Part shown: one piece after another, positions 46,010-47,067 of the stretch
Layout: each line of letters begins with the position of its first letter
How positions within the stretch are numbered: position 1 is the stretch's first letter
Assembly: GCA_013423325.1 (NCBI GenBank)
Contig: BLJB01000423.1
Coordinates: forward strand, 1 to 47,067
DNA: 47,067 bases
Origin: Usnea hakonensis
Lineage: Eukaryota > Ascomycota > Lecanoromycetes > Lecanorales > Parmeliaceae
Reading direction: 5' to 3'
Notes under the pieces: model-generated
The model's database searches: none
Told to the model about the DNA's origin: nothing
The model's input: the letters and a program-made list of their open reading frames with translations, nothing else
Translations under genes and position numbers: made by a program

Positions 46010-46440
46010 TTATACTATAGCCGAGTGCGAAACCTCGATGATAGAGTGCTGACTGCCTTCAGGATGTCGGATAGTGATAATACGCAGTCTCTCATCCACC
46101 TTGCGGATCAATGCATACTAGTCCTCGACCTCTCTCTCCCTAGTATTTAAGACCTGTCGCATCATCAAGTCCTTCTGACGGAGGGCCGCCTCGAATGTCT
46201 GAGAGCCTTTTCCAGGTGTAGGGTGAACCATGTCCATGATAACAATTCGGCTACTATCTTTCATCGCCTCTAAAAGTTCTTTCAGGATTTTGACTGTATC
46301 TGTATCTGCCCAGTCGTGGATTATTATTCGCAGGAGGTAGACATTAGCATCCTTTACGGGCTGTAGAGTGAAGAAGTCATGTTTAAAGAAATCGATTCTT
46401 CCGGCAATATCGGCGGGAAGTGACTCGGCCGAGATAATAG
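46010..46440 (-). pseudogene. O-methyltransferase 3' fragment (SAM-dependent, PF00891 type)
   Basis: The minus frame reads from about 46440 to TAA 46010-46012. It has FFKHDFF, then VYLLRIIIHDWAD with the catalytic His of the HDW motif, ILKELLEAM, RIVIMDMVHPTPG and the C-terminal REVED-YALI segment. This is the second half of a class I O-methyltransferase as found in aromatic polyketide clusters, where it would methylate phenolic hydroxyls. TAG 46118-46120 stands exactly where the family has Trp. Upstream coding sequence (SAM-binding half) is absent: the frame runs into a T-run and the 282-bp repeats at 46441. It is truncated and mutated, so dead, and most likely belonged with the PKS. Confidence 0.85.
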
Positions 46441-47067
46441 ATTTTTTTTTAATATTTCTAACTCTTATTCCTTTTGATACCCACGGTGGGTATCACAGTA
46501 TATATCAGAATGGTGGCCGTACTTCTCATATGATACCCAGTGCTAGCGTGAAAATGATACCCAGCGCAAACTTCGGCTAAATAGCTCCGAAAAACTCGGG
46601 ATTTTTTCGGGTAATAGAACCGAATCGTGCCTTTTCAGGGAAAAAAAAATATTGAAAAAATATTAAGATTTGACTCCAATAAAAAATAGTGAAATAGTTC
46701 GATTTTTGAACGTTCTAGACCCCTACTTTCGAAAAAGCGCTAACTCCTATTCCTCTTAATACCTACCGTAGGTATCACAGTATATATTAGAATAGTGGCC
46801 GTACTTCTCATATGATACCTAGGGCTAGCGTTAAATAATACCTTGAAGGAACCTCGACTAGAAGTACTCGGTTAAATCTAGGATTTTTATGGCTTATAGA
46901 GCTAAAAATTACCTATTCGGGAAAAAAAAAATAATGAAAAAATATTAAGATTTATCTCTAATAAAAAATAGTGAAAAAGTTCGAATTTTTAACGTTCTAG
47001 ACCTCTACTTTCGAAAAAGCGCTAACGTTTCGCGAATCTTCGATCCTTTTCCTCGGCCTAAATATTT
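46441..47067. repeat. 282-bp tandem repeat with internal palindrome, to window edge
   Basis: Two units with exact 282-base spacing of landmarks: TATCACAGTATATAT at 46491 and 46773, and GAAAAAGCGC at 46731 and 47013. Shared features are a palindrome near the start, GTGGCCGTACTTCTCATATGATACC, an A-run, AAAAATATTAAGATTT and AACGTTCTAGACC. The left end abuts the truncated O-methyltransferase. The array may continue past the window. Confidence 0.85.
46476..46494. repeat. Perfect 19-nt palindrome, varied symmetrically in the second unit
   Basis: The sequence is a 9-bp inverted repeat around one base (GATACCCAC, G, GTGGGTATC). In the second unit (46759-46775) ATACCTAC pairs with GTAGGTAT, so a C-to-T change in one arm is matched by a G-to-A change in the other and pairing is kept. 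Confidence 0.85.

Noticed and set aside
1..47067. tRNA, rRNA or CRISPR features
   Set aside because: No tRNA B-box with a foldable cloverleaf, no rRNA stretch, and no regularly spaced short repeats were seen; the tandem arrays lack unique spacers.

Overview
The window looks like nuclear DNA of a filamentous ascomycete (Pezizomycotina). The signs are a HET-domain protein, a patatin-NACHT-ankyrin NLR, a fungal C2H2 family, a non-reducing polyketide synthase (NR-PKS), and many short introns (39-81 nt) with GTRNGT-like donors and CTNAC/CTRAY branch points. No class or genus can be assigned by reading alone. Genes are sparse: long stretches hold only low-complexity DNA, tandem repeats and AT-rich decayed sequence.

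Left part (1-15 kb). A single-exon HET protein (minus) is followed by a two-exon secreted protein (minus), a C2H2 zinc-finger gene (plus), a decayed second C2H2 gene (plus), an LTR-like dispersed repeat, a two-exon RNase HI gene (plus) and a four-exon, cysteine-rich, single-pass membrane protein (minus). I rebuilt the exon joins by hand; the joined lengths are multiples of three and the domains read through.

Middle part (15-33 kb). A head-to-head minisatellite of about 0.8 kb precedes a complete six-exon NLR (PNPLA-NACHT-ankyrin, 1070 codons). Next come a one-pass membrane protein broken by a TAG, a protein with a degenerate SprT-like domain and a 17-residue tandem repeat, a second copy of the LTR-like repeat, and beside it a fossil ACP-thioesterase end of an NR-PKS (minus, about 28.1-28.8 kb).

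Right part (33-47 kb). This is a dead or dying aromatic polyketide gene cluster: a glucose-oxidase-like GMC oxidoreductase, an SAT-KS-MAT-PT-ACP-ACP-TE PKS, a divergently transcribed EthD-domain protein, and the 3' half of an O-methyltransferase cut off by a 282-bp tandem repeat. I count 19 in-frame stops across these four genes (11 PKS, 6 GMC, 1 EthD, 1 O-methyltransferase). All are TAG or TAA and none is TGA, which is what CpA-to-TpA mutation (repeat-induced point mutation, RIP) of Gln and Trp codons produces. The SAT catalytic Cys and the PT catalytic His are each Tyr, both explained by the same C:G-to-T:A change. The PKS thioesterase also carries three small length mutations; allowing for them and six introns, the PKS returns to exactly 2136 codons. 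The cluster appears to have been built and later inactivated. EthD may still be expressible from an ATG directly after its stop.

I found no convincing undescribed enzymatic system. The strongest points are the mutational signature over the cluster, the second PKS fossil 9 kb away, the inverted minisatellite, and the NLR with an altered patatin catalytic residue.
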